A stretch of DNA of 64,000 bases from NCBI RefSeq assembly GCF_001673365.1, contig NZ_LZLS01000065.1, positions 1-64,000 of the forward strand, in the 5' to 3' direction. Every line of letters starts with the position of its first letter. Position 1 is the stretch's first letter. This stretch comes from Mycobacterium asiaticum. Its GTDB lineage: Bacteria; Actinomycetota; Actinomycetes; Mycobacteriales; Mycobacteriaceae. The notes beneath the pieces are model-generated. The model was not told where the DNA came from. It saw only the letters and a program-made list of their open reading frames with translations, and searched no databases. A program made the position numbers and the translations under genes. This document shows positions 27,914 through 39,500 of this stretch, piece by piece.

Positions 27914-30160
27914 TTGCGGGAAACGAGTACGGGTTACCAGGACGAGTTACGGCACGAGCAGGCCTATGTCGACACGCTCTACGCACGCCTCGATGCCGAG
28001 CGGGCACGAGCCAAGGCCCGCTACAGCACCGCGCTGCGGGGTGAAGACAGTGACACGCCGATGGATCGCGACGTCGAGGTACGGGCGTTGGCTCGCCGGA
28101 TGAAGCGACTGGACGTCGCCGACGACGGCCTGTGCTTCGGTCGGTTGGACGGCGTTTCCGGGAAGCGGTCCTACGTGGGCCGCATCGGTCTGCTCGACGA
28201 GGACGACGAGTACGAACCGTTGTTACTCGACTGGCGGACCCCCGCCGCGCGCCCCTTCTACACAGCCACCGCCGCCAATCCCGAGGACATCCGGCGTCGC
28301 CGCCAGTTCCATACCCGGAGCCGCCGGGTCGTCGATTTCACCGACGACGTCCTCGGCCGACCCGGCGAGGGCGACCAGAGTGGCAGCTCAACTGATGCTG
28401 CCCTGCTGGCTGCGATCAGCGCCCCGCGCGGCGACAAGATGCGCGACATCGTGGCGACCATTCAGGCCGAACAGGACGAGATCATTCGTCTCGACCATTC
28501 CGGCGTGCTGGTCATCGAGGGCGGACCGGGCACCGGCAAGACGGTCGTTGCGCTGCACCGGGTGGCGTACCTGCTCTATACGCAACGCGAGCGGATGGAA
28601 CGTCACGGAGTGCTGGTGATCGGGCCAAACCCGGCGTTCCTGAACCACATCAGCCGCGTGCTGCCATCGTTGGGCGAATCCACCGTGGTGTTCATGACCA
28701 CCGGCGATCTGGTACCCGGTCTGCGCATCACCGCGGAGGACGAACCCGATGTCGCCCGCCGGAAGGGTTCGCTGCAAATTCTGGATGTGCTCAGCTCAGC
28801 GATCGCCGACCGGCAGCGGCTACCGGAAGATCCGTTGCGCATCAAGCTGTCTGACGTCGAGCTGCGGATCGACGCCGAGACGGCGCAGTGGGCCAGGGAG
28901 GAAGCGTGCGCCACCGGGTTGCCGCACAACGCCGCCCGGGCGGCGTTCACCGACATCGTCACCTGGGTACTGACCGAACGCGCTATCGCCAAGATTGGTC
29001 GCGGATGGCTGACCCGGTCTGACCGGGACGCCTGGGAGAAGCTTCGCGACGAGCTGATCGAGGAGCTCGCGGACAACGATGCCTTCAACGCCGCGCTCGA
29101 CGAGTTGTGGCCGATCCTGACTCCGGAAGAGTTGTTGTCCACGCTGCTCTCCTCCCCCGAGCGGCTACAGGCCGCGGGCGCCGACCCTGCGCTGTTACGC
29201 GAGGTTGGCGACGCGTGGACGGTGTCGGACGTGCCGCTGCTCGACGAACTTGTCGACCTGCTGGGGGTCGACAAGGTGGCCACCGAGCGCGCTCGGCAAA
29301 TCGCCGAGCAGGAGCAGCGCGAGGAGGCCGCCTACGCCGCGGGCGTGTTGGACTTGATGGTCAGCCGCGAAGACCTCATGGACGACGAGGATCAACTGCT
29401 GGCACAGGATCTGATCTACGGCGAGGACCTGGCCGACCGCTTCGTCGAACGCGACGTTCGAGAGCTCGCTGAACGTGCTGCGGCGGACCGGAATTGGACG
29501 TACCGGCACATTGTGGTCGACGAGGCCCAGGAGCTGTCCGAGATGGACTGGCGGGTGCTGATGCGGCGCTGCCCGGCGCGGTCCTTCACCGTCGTCGGCG
29601 ATCTGGCGCAGCGGCGGTCGGCGGCTGGGGCGACGTCGTGGGACGCGATGCTCAAACCCTACGTGCCCGGCCGCTGGGTCTACCGGTCGCTGTCGGTGAA
29701 CTACCGCACCCCGGCCGAGATCATGGCCGTCGCATCGGCGCTGCTCGCCGAATTCGCCCCGGATGTGGTGCCACCGGAATCGGTGCGAGCCGCTGGCGTC
29801 AAACCGTGGTCTGAGAAACTCAACTCGAGCGAATTGCTCAGCGCCATCGACGATTTCGTACGCGAAGAGGCAGACCGTGAGGGCACCAGCGTGGTGATCG
29901 GCCCCCCGGGTATGCCGGGGGCCGTGGCACCGTCGGACACCAAGGGCCTGGAGTTCGACGCGGTGTTGGTGGTGGACCCCCAACGCATCCTCGCCGACGG
30001 CCCGCGCGGTGCGGCCGAACTCTACGTCGCCCTCACCCGCGCCACTGCCCGCCTTGGCGTCCTGCACCAGGGCCCGTTGCCGTCGGCACTGCGCGGACTC
30101 GAACCTAGACGGTCCGAAGGCGAAAGCGCGGCGAATGTGCAAACATCACAGCCAGACTGA
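27914..30160 (+). CDS. helR: HelR/HelD-type RNA polymerase-recycling helicase
   Basis: A 748-residue UvrD/Rep-like SF1 ATPase. The N-terminal coiled coil (YQDELRHEQAYVDTLYARLDA) probes RNA polymerase; the Walker A EGGPGTGKTVVALHRVA lies near residue 205, VVDEAQELSEMDWRVLM is Walker B (about 535), and SVNYRTPAEI and DTKGLEFDAVLVV are motifs of domain 2A. HelD proteins dislodge stalled RNA polymerase; actinobacterial HelR also removes rifampicin-bound polymerase and gives tolerance. The TTG start at 27914 follows AGGGGGATCAC. The upstream RAE strengthens the HelR assignment. Confidence 0.9.
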   Translation: MRETSTGYQDELRHEQAYVDTLYARLDAERARAKARYSTALRGEDSDTPMDRDVEVRALARRMKRLDVADDGLCFGRLDGVSGKRSYVGRIGLLDEDDEYEPLLLDWRTPAARPFYTATAANPEDIRRRRQFHTRSRRVVDFTDDVLGRPGEGDQSGSSTDAALLAAISAPRGDKMRDIVATIQAEQDEIIRLDHSGVLVIEGGPGTGKTVVALHRVAYLLYTQRERMERHGVLVIGPNPAFLNHISRVLPSLGESTVVFMTTGDLVPGLRITAEDEPDVARRKGSLQILDVLSSAIADRQRLPEDPLRIKLSDVELRIDAETAQWAREEACATGLPHNAARAAFTDIVTWVLTERAIAKIGRGWLTRSDRDAWEKLRDELIEELADNDAFNAALDELWPILTPEELLSTLLSSPERLQAAGADPALLREVGDAWTVSDVPLLDELVDLLGVDKVATERARQIAEQEQREEAAYAAGVLDLMVSREDLMDDEDQLLAQDLIYGEDLADRFVERDVRELAERAAADRNWTYRHIVVDEAQELSEMDWRVLMRRCPARSFTVVGDLAQRRSAAGATSWDAMLKPYVPGRWVYRSLSVNYRTPAEIMAVASALLAEFAPDVVPPESVRAAGVKPWSEKLNSSELLSAIDDFVREEADREGTSVVIGPPGMPGAVAPSDTKGLEFDAVLVVDPQRILADGPRGAAELYVALTRATARLGVLHQGPLPSALRGLEPRRSEGESAANVQTSQPD

Positions 30161-30210
30161 CGGCCGGTTGCTCGGCTGTGCGGAGCAATCTCTAGGGAAG
30201 AGGATCCACG

Positions 30211-32721
30211 ATGGTTGATGTCGATCCGTCCGCTTCCGGCCCAACGACGGGCACCGCGCATCTGGTCGAACCCGCCCGCACCGGCATGCAGGCGCCTGCG
30301 CTACAGCGCGCGATCGCCGACCATCTGCGCTATTCGATCGGCCGTCCGGCCGCCGCGCTGCGCCCCGAGCACTATTACCGTGCGCTGGCGCTGGCTGTGC
30401 GCGACCGGATGCAGGACCGCCGCGTGGCCTCGACGCAGGTCTCGCTCGATCTCGGCCGCAAGGTTACGTGTTATCTGTCGGCTGAATTCCTGATGGGTCC
30501 GCAACTGGGCAACAACCTGCTGAACCTGCGGATGGAGCGAGCGGCCAAAGCGGCACTTGCTGCGATGGGCCAAAACTATGACGAAGTCCTGGCCTGTGAG
30601 GAGGAACCGGGCCTAGGCAACGGCGGTCTGGGTCGCCTCGCCGCGTGCTATCTGGACTCACTGGCCACCCTGGAACGTCCGGCCATCGGTTATGGCATTC
30701 GCTACGAGTTCGGAATCTTCGACCAGGAGATTCACGACGGGTGGCAGGTTGAGCAGACCGACAACTGGCTGGACAGCGGAAACCCGTGGGAAATACCAAA
30801 ACCCGACGTTAACTACTTGGTGAAATGGGGCGGCCACGTCGAGCATTACACCGATGACGACGGGCGTGAGCACTCCCGCTGGGTGCCCGGGCTGATGCTC
30901 AAGGGCGTCGCCTACGACACGCCCATCCAGGGCTATGGAGTGAATACCTGCAACGTCTTGACGTTGTGGAGTGCGCGGGCGGTCAAGTCGTTCGCATTGG
31001 ACGCCTTCAACACCGGCGACTACTACCGGGCGGTCGAGGACGAGGTCACGTCCGAGACGGTCACCAAGGTGCTCTACCCCAATGACGAACCGGAGGCCGG
31101 CAAGCGGCTGCGATTGCTGCAGCAGCACTTCTTTGTGTCCTGCTCACTGCAACACGTGCTGCACATCATGGATGACCTCGCCGACGTGTCGGTACGCGAA
31201 CTTCCCCAGCGATTCGCGTTGCAGCTCAACGATACTCATCCTTCGATCGGTGTCGCCGAGCTGATGCGACTGCTGATCGACGAGCGCCACCTGGACTGGG
31301 AAGATGCCTGGGAGATCACGGTGGCGACGTTCGCCTACACCAACCACACGCTGTTGCCCGAGGCCCTGGAAACCTGGCCATTGGACATGTTCGGCCAGTC
31401 GCTGCCGCGTCACCTCGAAATCATCTACGAGATCAACCGCCGCTTCCTCGACGAAGTTCGCACCCGGTTTCTCGGTGACTCCGAACGGGTGCGTCGGATG
31501 TCGCTGATCGGCGAGGACAACGGCAAGAACATCCGGATGGCGCACCTGGCCACCGTCGGTAGCCACGCCATTAACGGCGTCGCCGCACTGCACACGGAGC
31601 TACTGAAAGACAGTGTGCTCAAAGACTTTTACCAGATGTGGCCGGAACGGTTCAGCAATAAGACCAACGGCGTCACGCCACGACGGTTCCTGGCGCTGGC
31701 CAATCCCGGACTGCGGGAGTTGTTGGACCGCACCATCGGTGAGGACTGGCTGACCGACCTGGGCCGGCTGCGCGGCCTGGAGCAGTTCATCGACGACTCC
31801 TCCTTCCGGGCACAGTGGCGTGACATCAAACGCAACAACAAGGCTCGGCTGGCGTCGTTCGTCCGCTCTGCCACCGGCGTGCAGCTGAACCCGGAGTGGC
31901 TCTTCGACATTCAGGTAAAGCGCATCCACGAGTACAAGCGCCAGCATCTCAACGTCCTGCACATCATCGCGCTGTACTACCGGCTCAAGCAGAACCCTGG
32001 GATCGCAATTCCACCGCGAGCCTTCATCTTTGGCGGCAAGGCCGCACCCGGCTACTTCCTGGCCAAGCGGATCATCAAGCTAATCAACGCCGTCGCCGAA
32101 ACCATCAACTCCGATCCGGACGTCAACAAGTGCCTCAAGGTGGCGTTCATCCCCAACTTCAACGTGCAAAACGCGCACCTGATCTATCCGGCCGCCAATG
32201 TGTCCGAACAGATCTCGACCGCCGGCAAAGAAGCGTCCGGTACCGGCAACATGAAGTTCATGATCAACGGCGCGCTGACCGTCGGCACCCTTGACGGAGC
32301 CAACGTCGAAATCCGCGAAGAGGCGGGCCCGGAAAACTTCTTCTTGTTCGGGCTGGCCGTGGACGAAGTAGAAGCGCTCAAGGCCAGCGGTTACCGCCCG
32401 GCTGACTACATCGAAAGCAACGACGAACTGCGCGCGGTGCTGAATTTGATTGAGGGCGGGACGTTTTCGCATGGCGACCGGGAGGTGTTCCTGCCGCTGG
32501 TGGACAACCTGCGCTACCACGACTCGTTCCTGGTTTGCGCGGACTACGAGTCCTACGTGCAGTGTCAGGATCGGGTCAGCGCGGCGTGGCAGGACCGGGA
32601 TTTGTGGACGAAGATGTCAATCCTGAACACCGCACGCAGCGGAAAGTTCTCCTCGGATCGCGCCATCGCCGAGTACTGCGAAGACATCTGGAATGTCTGG
32701 CCGCTGACCGTCAAGATCTGA
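30211..32721 (+). CDS. glgP: Glycogen/maltodextrin phosphorylase
   Basis: An 836-residue PLP enzyme that cleaves alpha-1,4-glucans with phosphate to glucose-1-phosphate. VTCYLSAEFLMGPQLGNN and EEPGLGNGGLGRLAACYLDS are the substrate and dimer regions. EASGTGNMKFMINGALTVG (about residues 672-690) contains the PLP-binding Lys. It has the full-length, non-mammalian-like GH family GT35 form. An AGAGGA site precedes ATG 30211. The locus differs from M. tuberculosis, where glgP is elsewhere. Its end overlaps the convergent small gene by 11 bases. Confidence 0.95.
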   Translation: MVDVDPSASGPTTGTAHLVEPARTGMQAPALQRAIADHLRYSIGRPAAALRPEHYYRALALAVRDRMQDRRVASTQVSLDLGRKVTCYLSAEFLMGPQLGNNLLNLRMERAAKAALAAMGQNYDEVLACEEEPGLGNGGLGRLAACYLDSLATLERPAIGYGIRYEFGIFDQEIHDGWQVEQTDNWLDSGNPWEIPKPDVNYLVKWGGHVEHYTDDDGREHSRWVPGLMLKGVAYDTPIQGYGVNTCNVLTLWSARAVKSFALDAFNTGDYYRAVEDEVTSETVTKVLYPNDEPEAGKRLRLLQQHFFVSCSLQHVLHIMDDLADVSVRELPQRFALQLNDTHPSIGVAELMRLLIDERHLDWEDAWEITVATFAYTNHTLLPEALETWPLDMFGQSLPRHLEIIYEINRRFLDEVRTRFLGDSERVRRMSLIGEDNGKNIRMAHLATVGSHAINGVAALHTELLKDSVLKDFYQMWPERFSNKTNGVTPRRFLALANPGLRELLDRTIGEDWLTDLGRLRGLEQFIDDSSFRAQWRDIKRNNKARLASFVRSATGVQLNPEWLFDIQVKRIHEYKRQHLNVLHIIALYYRLKQNPGIAIPPRAFIFGGKAAPGYFLAKRIIKLINAVAETINSDPDVNKCLKVAFIPNFNVQNAHLIYPAANVSEQISTAGKEASGTGNMKFMINGALTVGTLDGANVEIREEAGPENFFLFGLAVDEVEALKASGYRPADYIESNDELRAVLNLIEGGTFSHGDREVFLPLVDNLRYHDSFLVCADYESYVQCQDRVSAAWQDRDLWTKMSILNTARSGKFSSDRAIAEYCEDIWNVWPLTVKI

Positions 32722-32995
32722 GGCTGCCGGCCCCTACCTCGTTCGTGACGTACACGGCCACATAACCGATGGGGATGCCGGTCCGAGCCGCGATGCATTT
32801 GCGCGCCGCCAACTCCACCGCGGCCCGGCGCGTCGTCCGGGCGACCCCGTCGACCTCGGGTATCCGGACCACCCATCCGTCCGAGTCCCGGGTGACCTCG
32901 ATGTCGAAGCACTGGCCGACAGTTACATGATTCACGCGGTGAGTACGACCCCTGCGCGGCGAATGCGGGCGGCGCAGCGTGGGCTGAAGAGGCAT
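32711..32995 (-). CDS. Small HicB-like domain protein
   Basis: A 94-residue protein. The core FDIEVTRDSDGWVVRIPEVDGVARTTRRAAVELAARK resembles the HicB/UPF0150 RNase-H-like fold (beta-beta-alpha) found in antitoxins and stand-alone small proteins of Mycobacterium. There is no HicA toxin next to it, so a toxin-antitoxin role is not supported. ATG 32995 has a CAGGAAC site; GTG 32935 would give the 74 residues that match the family core. Its last 11 bases overlap glgP. Confidence 0.55.
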   Translation of the reverse strand: MPLQPTLRRPHSPRRGRTHRVNHVTVGQCFDIEVTRDSDGWVVRIPEVDGVARTTRRAAVELAARKCIAARTGIPIGYVAVYVTNEVGAGSLRS

Positions 32996-33044
32996 AGGTG
33001 TTGTTCCTGAGTCGATGACGGACCGCGGGCAAGACTAATCCGAC

Positions 33045-33584
33045 TTGCGTGTTTTACCTAATCCAGCGCTATGGCTCCTAGGCTGTAACCTGCCCTCGCC
33101 CCTTGTAAGCTGGGCCAGCGACGTGCTGGGCCTCTACGACCCCGATTACGTCTGGCACGACATGGCCCAGGTCTGGCAGACACCCGGCGACGGCGAGCAG
33201 CTGGTCGAAGCCATGCTGGGCGGCACCGTCGAAGACCGCGCCGCGCAGCTGGGCGCGCTCGGCATCCCGCCCGACATCGCCACCGCGATCGCCCAACAAC
33301 AGAATCAAGCGATGGGTCGGGCCATCCTGCTGCTCTACCGTTCCGCGCGGCAACCGGCGATGGCCGAAGCCGGCCGTGCGCTTGAGAATGCGGCCACGCG
33401 GCCCGGTTTGTCGTTGCTGGCCACCGAGGACCCGTACATCGGCGGCGAGACGACCCGGCGGCGCGCCGCCGACCGGGCCGGCGCCCGCACCGAAGTCCTT
33501 GAGGGCCTTGGGCATTGGTGGATGGTGCAAGATCCGGGCCGCGGCGCGGCCGCCCTCAACGCATTCCGGGATTCGCTGAACTGA
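33045..33584 (+). pseudogene. Alpha/beta hydrolase, C-terminal remnant
   Basis: The 179-codon frame reads as the last two thirds of an alpha/beta hydrolase. DVLGLYDPDYVWHDMAQVWQTPGD is a cap-region pattern. ATEDPYIGGE carries a possible acid residue, and EGLGHWWMVQDP gives the catalytic His near the end. The part that should hold the oxyanion loop and the nucleophile Ser (GxSxG) is absent, and the 22 residues before the homology do not fit the family. It is convergent with the PKS, ending two bases from it. Probably a decayed gene truncated at its 5' end. Confidence 0.6.
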
Positions 33585-33585
33585 G

Positions 33586-36500
33586 CTACCAGTCGATCTC
33601 CGGAGTCAGACCGAATTCGGCGAAGGTACTCAAAATAGTCTCGCGCAGTTCGTCTTTGGTGTTCGTCCGGTCGAGCAGGTACGCGGAGATTCTGATGAAG
33701 ATTTTGCCGCGGGCGCGCCCGGACACCAGCAGCAGCTGTCCACCCATGCCCTCCAGAGTGCTCTTCTTCATGCCGGGTTCGAACGGTCGCATGTGGGCAT
33801 GATCGGCGTCCGTGCCATCGGGCCGGTTCACCGCCGCAGGCAGATCACCAATGTTGGAGACGGTGACTGGCAGCGTGGCGCCACCGGCGGCTACTCCCGA
33901 CAGTCTGCGCACGACCCGCTTGGGTGTCAGCGGTGTCAACGGCAGCGGCGCCAGCCACTCGTTGTCGGAGTTGTCCATCGCTTCCAGGATCGTCTGGGTG
34001 ATCTTGTGGTGCATTTCCCGAAGGTCGGTTGCCGCTGGAGTCGGGTCCACTGAGATGTCCACCGCGGTGATCGCGTTGCCGCGGATATCACCGCTGGTCC
34101 GTAGGTTTGCCACCAGGCGCAAGGTGACAGCTCCGTCGTCGTTGACCCGTCCCACCCGAACAGCCAGTCGGCACGCGACTCCTGCCACCAGCGAATGACT
34201 GCTGGCACCAAGGGTTTTCGCGAGAGCATCCCATTCGGCCAGATCGACGAACGCCGTCAGGGCAGGCATCTCGATGGTCTGATCGTCGCTGAGCGCCTTC
34301 GGTGAACGTGGTGCCGCCCTCATCGTCGTGGTGAGCTCTTTGCGGTCGCGGCGTGCCCGCCGGGCCACAGCAGCCAACGCCCGCCCCACGTCGGGCAGTT
34401 CTTTGACCGACTGCCGGAAATCTTCACGCAGTGCGCGTCTGCGGGTGCGTGATCCCGCCGGCGGGTAGCGCAGGGTGTGGGTCCGCCCTTCCGCCGCATC
34501 GGCGATCGCCTGGCCGAACGCCATCGCGTCGACCACCGCATGCGAAACCACCAGACTTACCGCCGTACCCCCGTCGTCGAGCGGCAGGACCCCGAGATGC
34601 CAGCCCGGACCCCACTCCGGGTCGATGGGCAGCCGGCCACGCTCGTCGGCCCATGCGCTCACCTCGTCGCGGGGACGCGGCGTTGCGGCGATGTCCATGT
34701 CCTGCGACCTCGGCGACAACACCCAGCGATCCCGGGCAAACGGCAACGGAGACCGCTCGACCGTGCGACCGAACATGCCGGAGCCGAGGTTTTGGTGGAA
34801 ACGCCGCAGCCCATCGAGATCGGCACCGCGGTCATAGATCCAGGTCACCTGAATCAGCGCGCCGTGCACCGCTCGCGTCGCGAGAAACGCGGCCTGGTCC
34901 AGGTACGCGAGCAGATTGTCCACCGGCTCGTCAGCTGCAGTGGCGATTTGCACCGCTGGGACCGCCGGCGCGGTGGCGGCGAGTAGCTCGGCAAGGTGGC
35001 CGGCGAGCGAGGTCGGCGTGGGGTGTTCGAAGACCAGGGTGGCCGGCAATGTCAACCCGGTTTGGGCACCCAGAGTGTTGCGTAGTTCCAGGGCGGTCAG
35101 CGAGTCGATGCCGAGGTCCTTGAATGCCTGTTCGGTATCGAGGGCGTCGGGGTCGCGGTGCGCCAACACCGTAGCCGTGGCGTTGGCCACCAAGGCGGTC
35201 AACGTTTCGAGTCGTTGAGCCGCGGTTTGACCGGCCAGCTTGTCCCGAAGCCCCGACTCGGTCGTGTCCGACCCCGGGCCCGTGGCTTCCCCGGCATCCA
35301 AGCGCGACGCCAACTCGGTCAGCAGTGGATGTGCCCGGCGAACGGTGAACGCGGGCACGAACTTATCCCACGAAACATCGGCAAGGGTGATGAACGTGTC
35401 GTCAGCCTCGATGGCCTGTTGCAGTCCGGTCAGCGCAACAGTGGGTGGTATCGGGTGCAGCCCGATTCGCTGGAAGATGTCGAGAACCTCGCGCGGCATA
35501 TTGCTGGCCTCATCCGCCCACAACCCGAACGCGGGTGCCACCGCCGTGCACCCGGTGCTGCGCAACCGTCCGGCCAGCGCCTCGATGTGGGCGTTGGCGG
35601 CGGCGTAGGCGCCTTGTTGCGCACCTCCCCACGTCGCCGCTCCAGAGGAGAACAGAATGAAGGTTTCCGGCGGGTCGCCTTCGAGCAGTTCCACCAAGTT
35701 GTCGGCACCCACCGCTTTGGCGGCATAGCTGTCGGCGAGCTCTTCAACGGTGGTGTCCGACACGGCGTTCCAGCCAATGGCCGCTGCGGCGTGCACCACG
35801 GTTCTGACGGGCCCATGCGCGCTGCGGATGTCGTCGAGAGCGGTTGCCAGGGCTGACCGGTCGCTTACATCGACCGATATCGCCGCCACTGCCACGCCGC
35901 GGGACTGCAGTTCCTGGCGCAGTTCGGCTGTCTGCGGATGCTCTGCGGCGTTACGGCTCAGTAGCACAATGGGATTGGCACCCGCGTCGGCGAGCCACCC
36001 GACGATGTGCTTGCCCAACCGTCCCGTTGCGCCGGTGACCAGCGCCGCCCCAGTGGGATTCCACTTTCCGGCCCGCTCGAGGCGCTCTGCGGACAACGGC
36101 GCCTCGACCAGGCGACGCGCGCTCACGCTCTGCTGACGTATCGCGAGCTGGTCTTCGGATTGCGCGCAACTCAGAATCGCGTACAGCTGCTCGATGTCGC
36201 GCGGAGCCGCCGTAGCCGGAAGATCGACCAATCCGCCCCACTGGTCGGGGTGTTCGAGGCAGACCGACTGTCCCAGCCCCCACGCCGCGGACTGGGCCGG
36301 ACTCGCGGGACGATCATCGCTGGACACCGAAACCGCGCCTTCGGTGATGACCCACAACGGTATTCCGAGGCCGGAGTCGCAATGAGCTTGCGCGAGAACA
36401 AGTGTCGAGATCAGACCGATCGATGTTCCGGGGAACTGGGGATGCCGACGCTCGTCTGTGGCCAGGAAGGAGACGATTCCATCGCAGTGCGCCCGCGTGG

Positions 36501-39500
36501 TGGCCGTCTTCAACAGCGCGGACAACGACTCTCTGCCAACGTCATTGGGGTCAACGGTGAGCACTTCCACAGCGTCGGCGTACCGTGCCGACAAGCCGGT
36601 GATCCATGCGTCGTCGGCTTGTTCCGGGAAGGCCAACACCAGCCAGCGACGACGCGTCAACGGGGAGGTGTTAGGCGTCACTGTTTGCCAGGTGACCCGG
36701 TAGCGCAACTGGTTCGCCGCTGATCGCGCCCCGAGATCGCCGCGCCACTGTCGCAAGGCGCGCACTACCGCACTTAGCGATGCCGGATCCGCGGTGTCGC
36801 TCAACCCCAATACCTGTGCGAACGTGTCGATCGCTTCGTCGTCGACGGCCTTCCACAGCGCGCCCTCGGCGGGTCCGCTGACAGCGGTCGCCGCGGTCGG
36901 CGCCGTCCAGTACCGCTGGTGCTGAAAGGCGTAGGTGGGCAGCCCGACGGCGTGGGCATCGGGATAAAGAGCCTGCCAGGACGGGGATTTCCCGTGATTG
37001 TGCAGGTGAGCCAGCGTGGTGCCCACCGTGTCGAGGTCGGCTCGGTCGCGGTGCAACGTGGTGATCACTGCCGACCCCGCGCCGTCGGCGGTACCGACCA
37101 GGGTGTCGGAGATCGCCGCAGCCAACACCGGGTGCGGCGAGAGTTCGACAAATACGTGCTCGCGCTTACCGAGCAGCGCGGCGATGTTGTCGTAGAACCG
37201 CACTGGTTCACGCAGATTGCGATACCAGTAGTCGGCCCCCATCTCGGTGGTGTCGAGCGGATGACCCGATAGCGCGCTGTCCACCGTGGAGTACAGCGGA
37301 ATACGCGAGGCCTGCGCGGTCAACCCGGCCAGTTGCTCGCGGAGTCGGTCACCCAGCTGCTCCACCTGGGCGCAGTGCGATGCGTAATCGACTGCGATGC
37401 GGCGTATTTGAATGTTGTCCCGTTCGCATTCCTCGGTGAGCTGGTCGAGTGCGGCAGGTTCGCCACTGACGATGGTGTGCGAAGGGCCGTTGATCGCGGC
37501 GATGCTCACCGCACCGTCCCAGCGTTGCAGCCGCGGCCGAACCTCTTCTGCGGGAAGCACAATCGAGGCCATACCGCCGCTGCCCGACAGCACGGTGATC
37601 GCCTGACTGCGCAGTGCGGCGACCTTGGCGGCATCGTTGAGGGAGAGCGCACCGGCGACGTAGGCGGCGGCGATTTCGCCCTGGGAATGCCCGATCACCG
37701 CGTCCGGGATGATTCCGTAGGAAGCCAATAAATCCGCTAGCGACACCATGATTGCGAACAGCACCGGCTGTACGACATCGACGCGGTCCAGCGACGGCGC
37801 CGCGGGATCCTGGCGTAGTACGTCGCGCACCGACCAGCCGGTGTAGGGGCGCAGCGCCTCGTCACACTCATCGAGACTGCGCGCGAAAACGCGGTGGTGC
37901 TGGTAGAGCTCCATGCACATGCCGGCGTACTGGGCGCCTTGGCCCGGGAAGACGAACACCGTTTCCGCGGGCAGCTGGTGCCCGAGACTGTGATGTCGCG
38001 TCAGACGCGGATGAGGCAGGTCTGCGGTCAGCGCGTCCAGGCCCTCCAGCAAGTCTTGGCGGGGATCCTCGCTACCGAGGTATGAGGTGATAGTGGCCCG
38101 ATACGGGTGCGGGGTCCGCGTGGTGGCCAGACTGTAGGCCACGTCGGCCAGCCCGACCTCGGGTCGATCACGCAGGTACTCGCGCAATCGGTGTGCTTGT
38201 GCGGCAAGGGCTTTGGGACTGCGCGCCGAAATAGGCCACAGCAGCAACGGCGAAGGTGCGGCGTGCTCCAAGAGTTCCTGGGGGGCTTCTTGGAGGCTGG
38301 GGGGAGCTTGTTGCACGATGACGTGCGCGTTGGTGCCGCTGATCCCGAATGAGGACACTGCCGCGGTGCGGGGACGATCGGCGGCCGGCCAGGGCGCCGC
38401 CTCGGTGAGCAACCGCACTCCCCCGGCCGACCAGTCGATATGCGGACTGGGTTGATCGGCGTGCAGCGTCGGCGGCAACAGGTCGTGGTTGAGTGCTCCA
38501 ATCATCTTGATCAGCCCGGCGGCACCGGCAGCGGCCTGGGTATGACCGATATTGGACTTGATCGAGCCGAGATACAGCGGATTATCGGGATCCCTGCTGG
38601 CGCCGTAGGTCGCAAGCAGGGCCCCGGCCTCGATCGGATCGCCCAGCGTAGTGCCGGTGCCGTGTGCCTCTACGACGTCGACCTCATCGAGCCCGATACC
38701 GGCGTTGGCTCCCGCTTGACGGATGACGCTCTGCTGGGCGGGTCCGTTGGGGGCGGTCAACCCGTTGGAGGCGCCGTCCTGGTTGATCGCCGATCCCGGG
38801 ATGACCGCCAACACCGGGTGGTTGTTGCGCTGGGCGTCGCTGAGTCGCTCCAGGACCAGGACCGCGGCACCTTCACCCCAGCCGGTGCCATCGGCGTTGG
38901 CGGAGAAGGCTTTACAGCGCCCATCGGCAGCCAGCCCGCGTTGCCGAGCGAACTCGGTGAACACCATCGGCGTGGTCATCACCGTGACGCCGCCGGCCAG
39001 CGCGAGGTTGCTTTCCCCGTTCCGAAGCGACTGGCACGCCAGATGCGTGGCCACCAGCGACGAAGAACATGCGGTATCCACGGTGATAGCCGGGCCCTGT
39101 AAGCCCAACGCATAAGCCACCCGTCCGGAGGCCACACTGGTGGACAGGCCGGTCATGGCGTATCCCTCTACGCTGTCGCCGGCACCCGCGCCGTACGGTT
39201 GCGACCACGCCCCGACGAATACACCGGTCTGCGAGCGCAGCAAGGTGGCCGGATCGATCCGTGCGGTTTCCAACGCTTCCCAGCAAACCTCCAGCAGCAC
39301 CCGCTGCTGGGGGTCCATCGTCTGAGCCTCCCGCGGGGAGATCCCGAAGAACTCCGCGTCGAACCCGGCGGCACCCGCCAGGAATCCGCCCGCGCGGGCG
39401 TAGGTCTTGCCCACCGCGTCCGGGTCTGGGTCGAACAATTCGGCCAGGTCCCAGCCGCGATCGGTCGGGAATCCGCTCATCGCGTCGGTGCCGCTGGCCA

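Noticed and set aside
32711..32995. HicAB toxin-antitoxin module
   Set aside because: Only a HicB-like core is visible; there is no HicA-like gene on either side.
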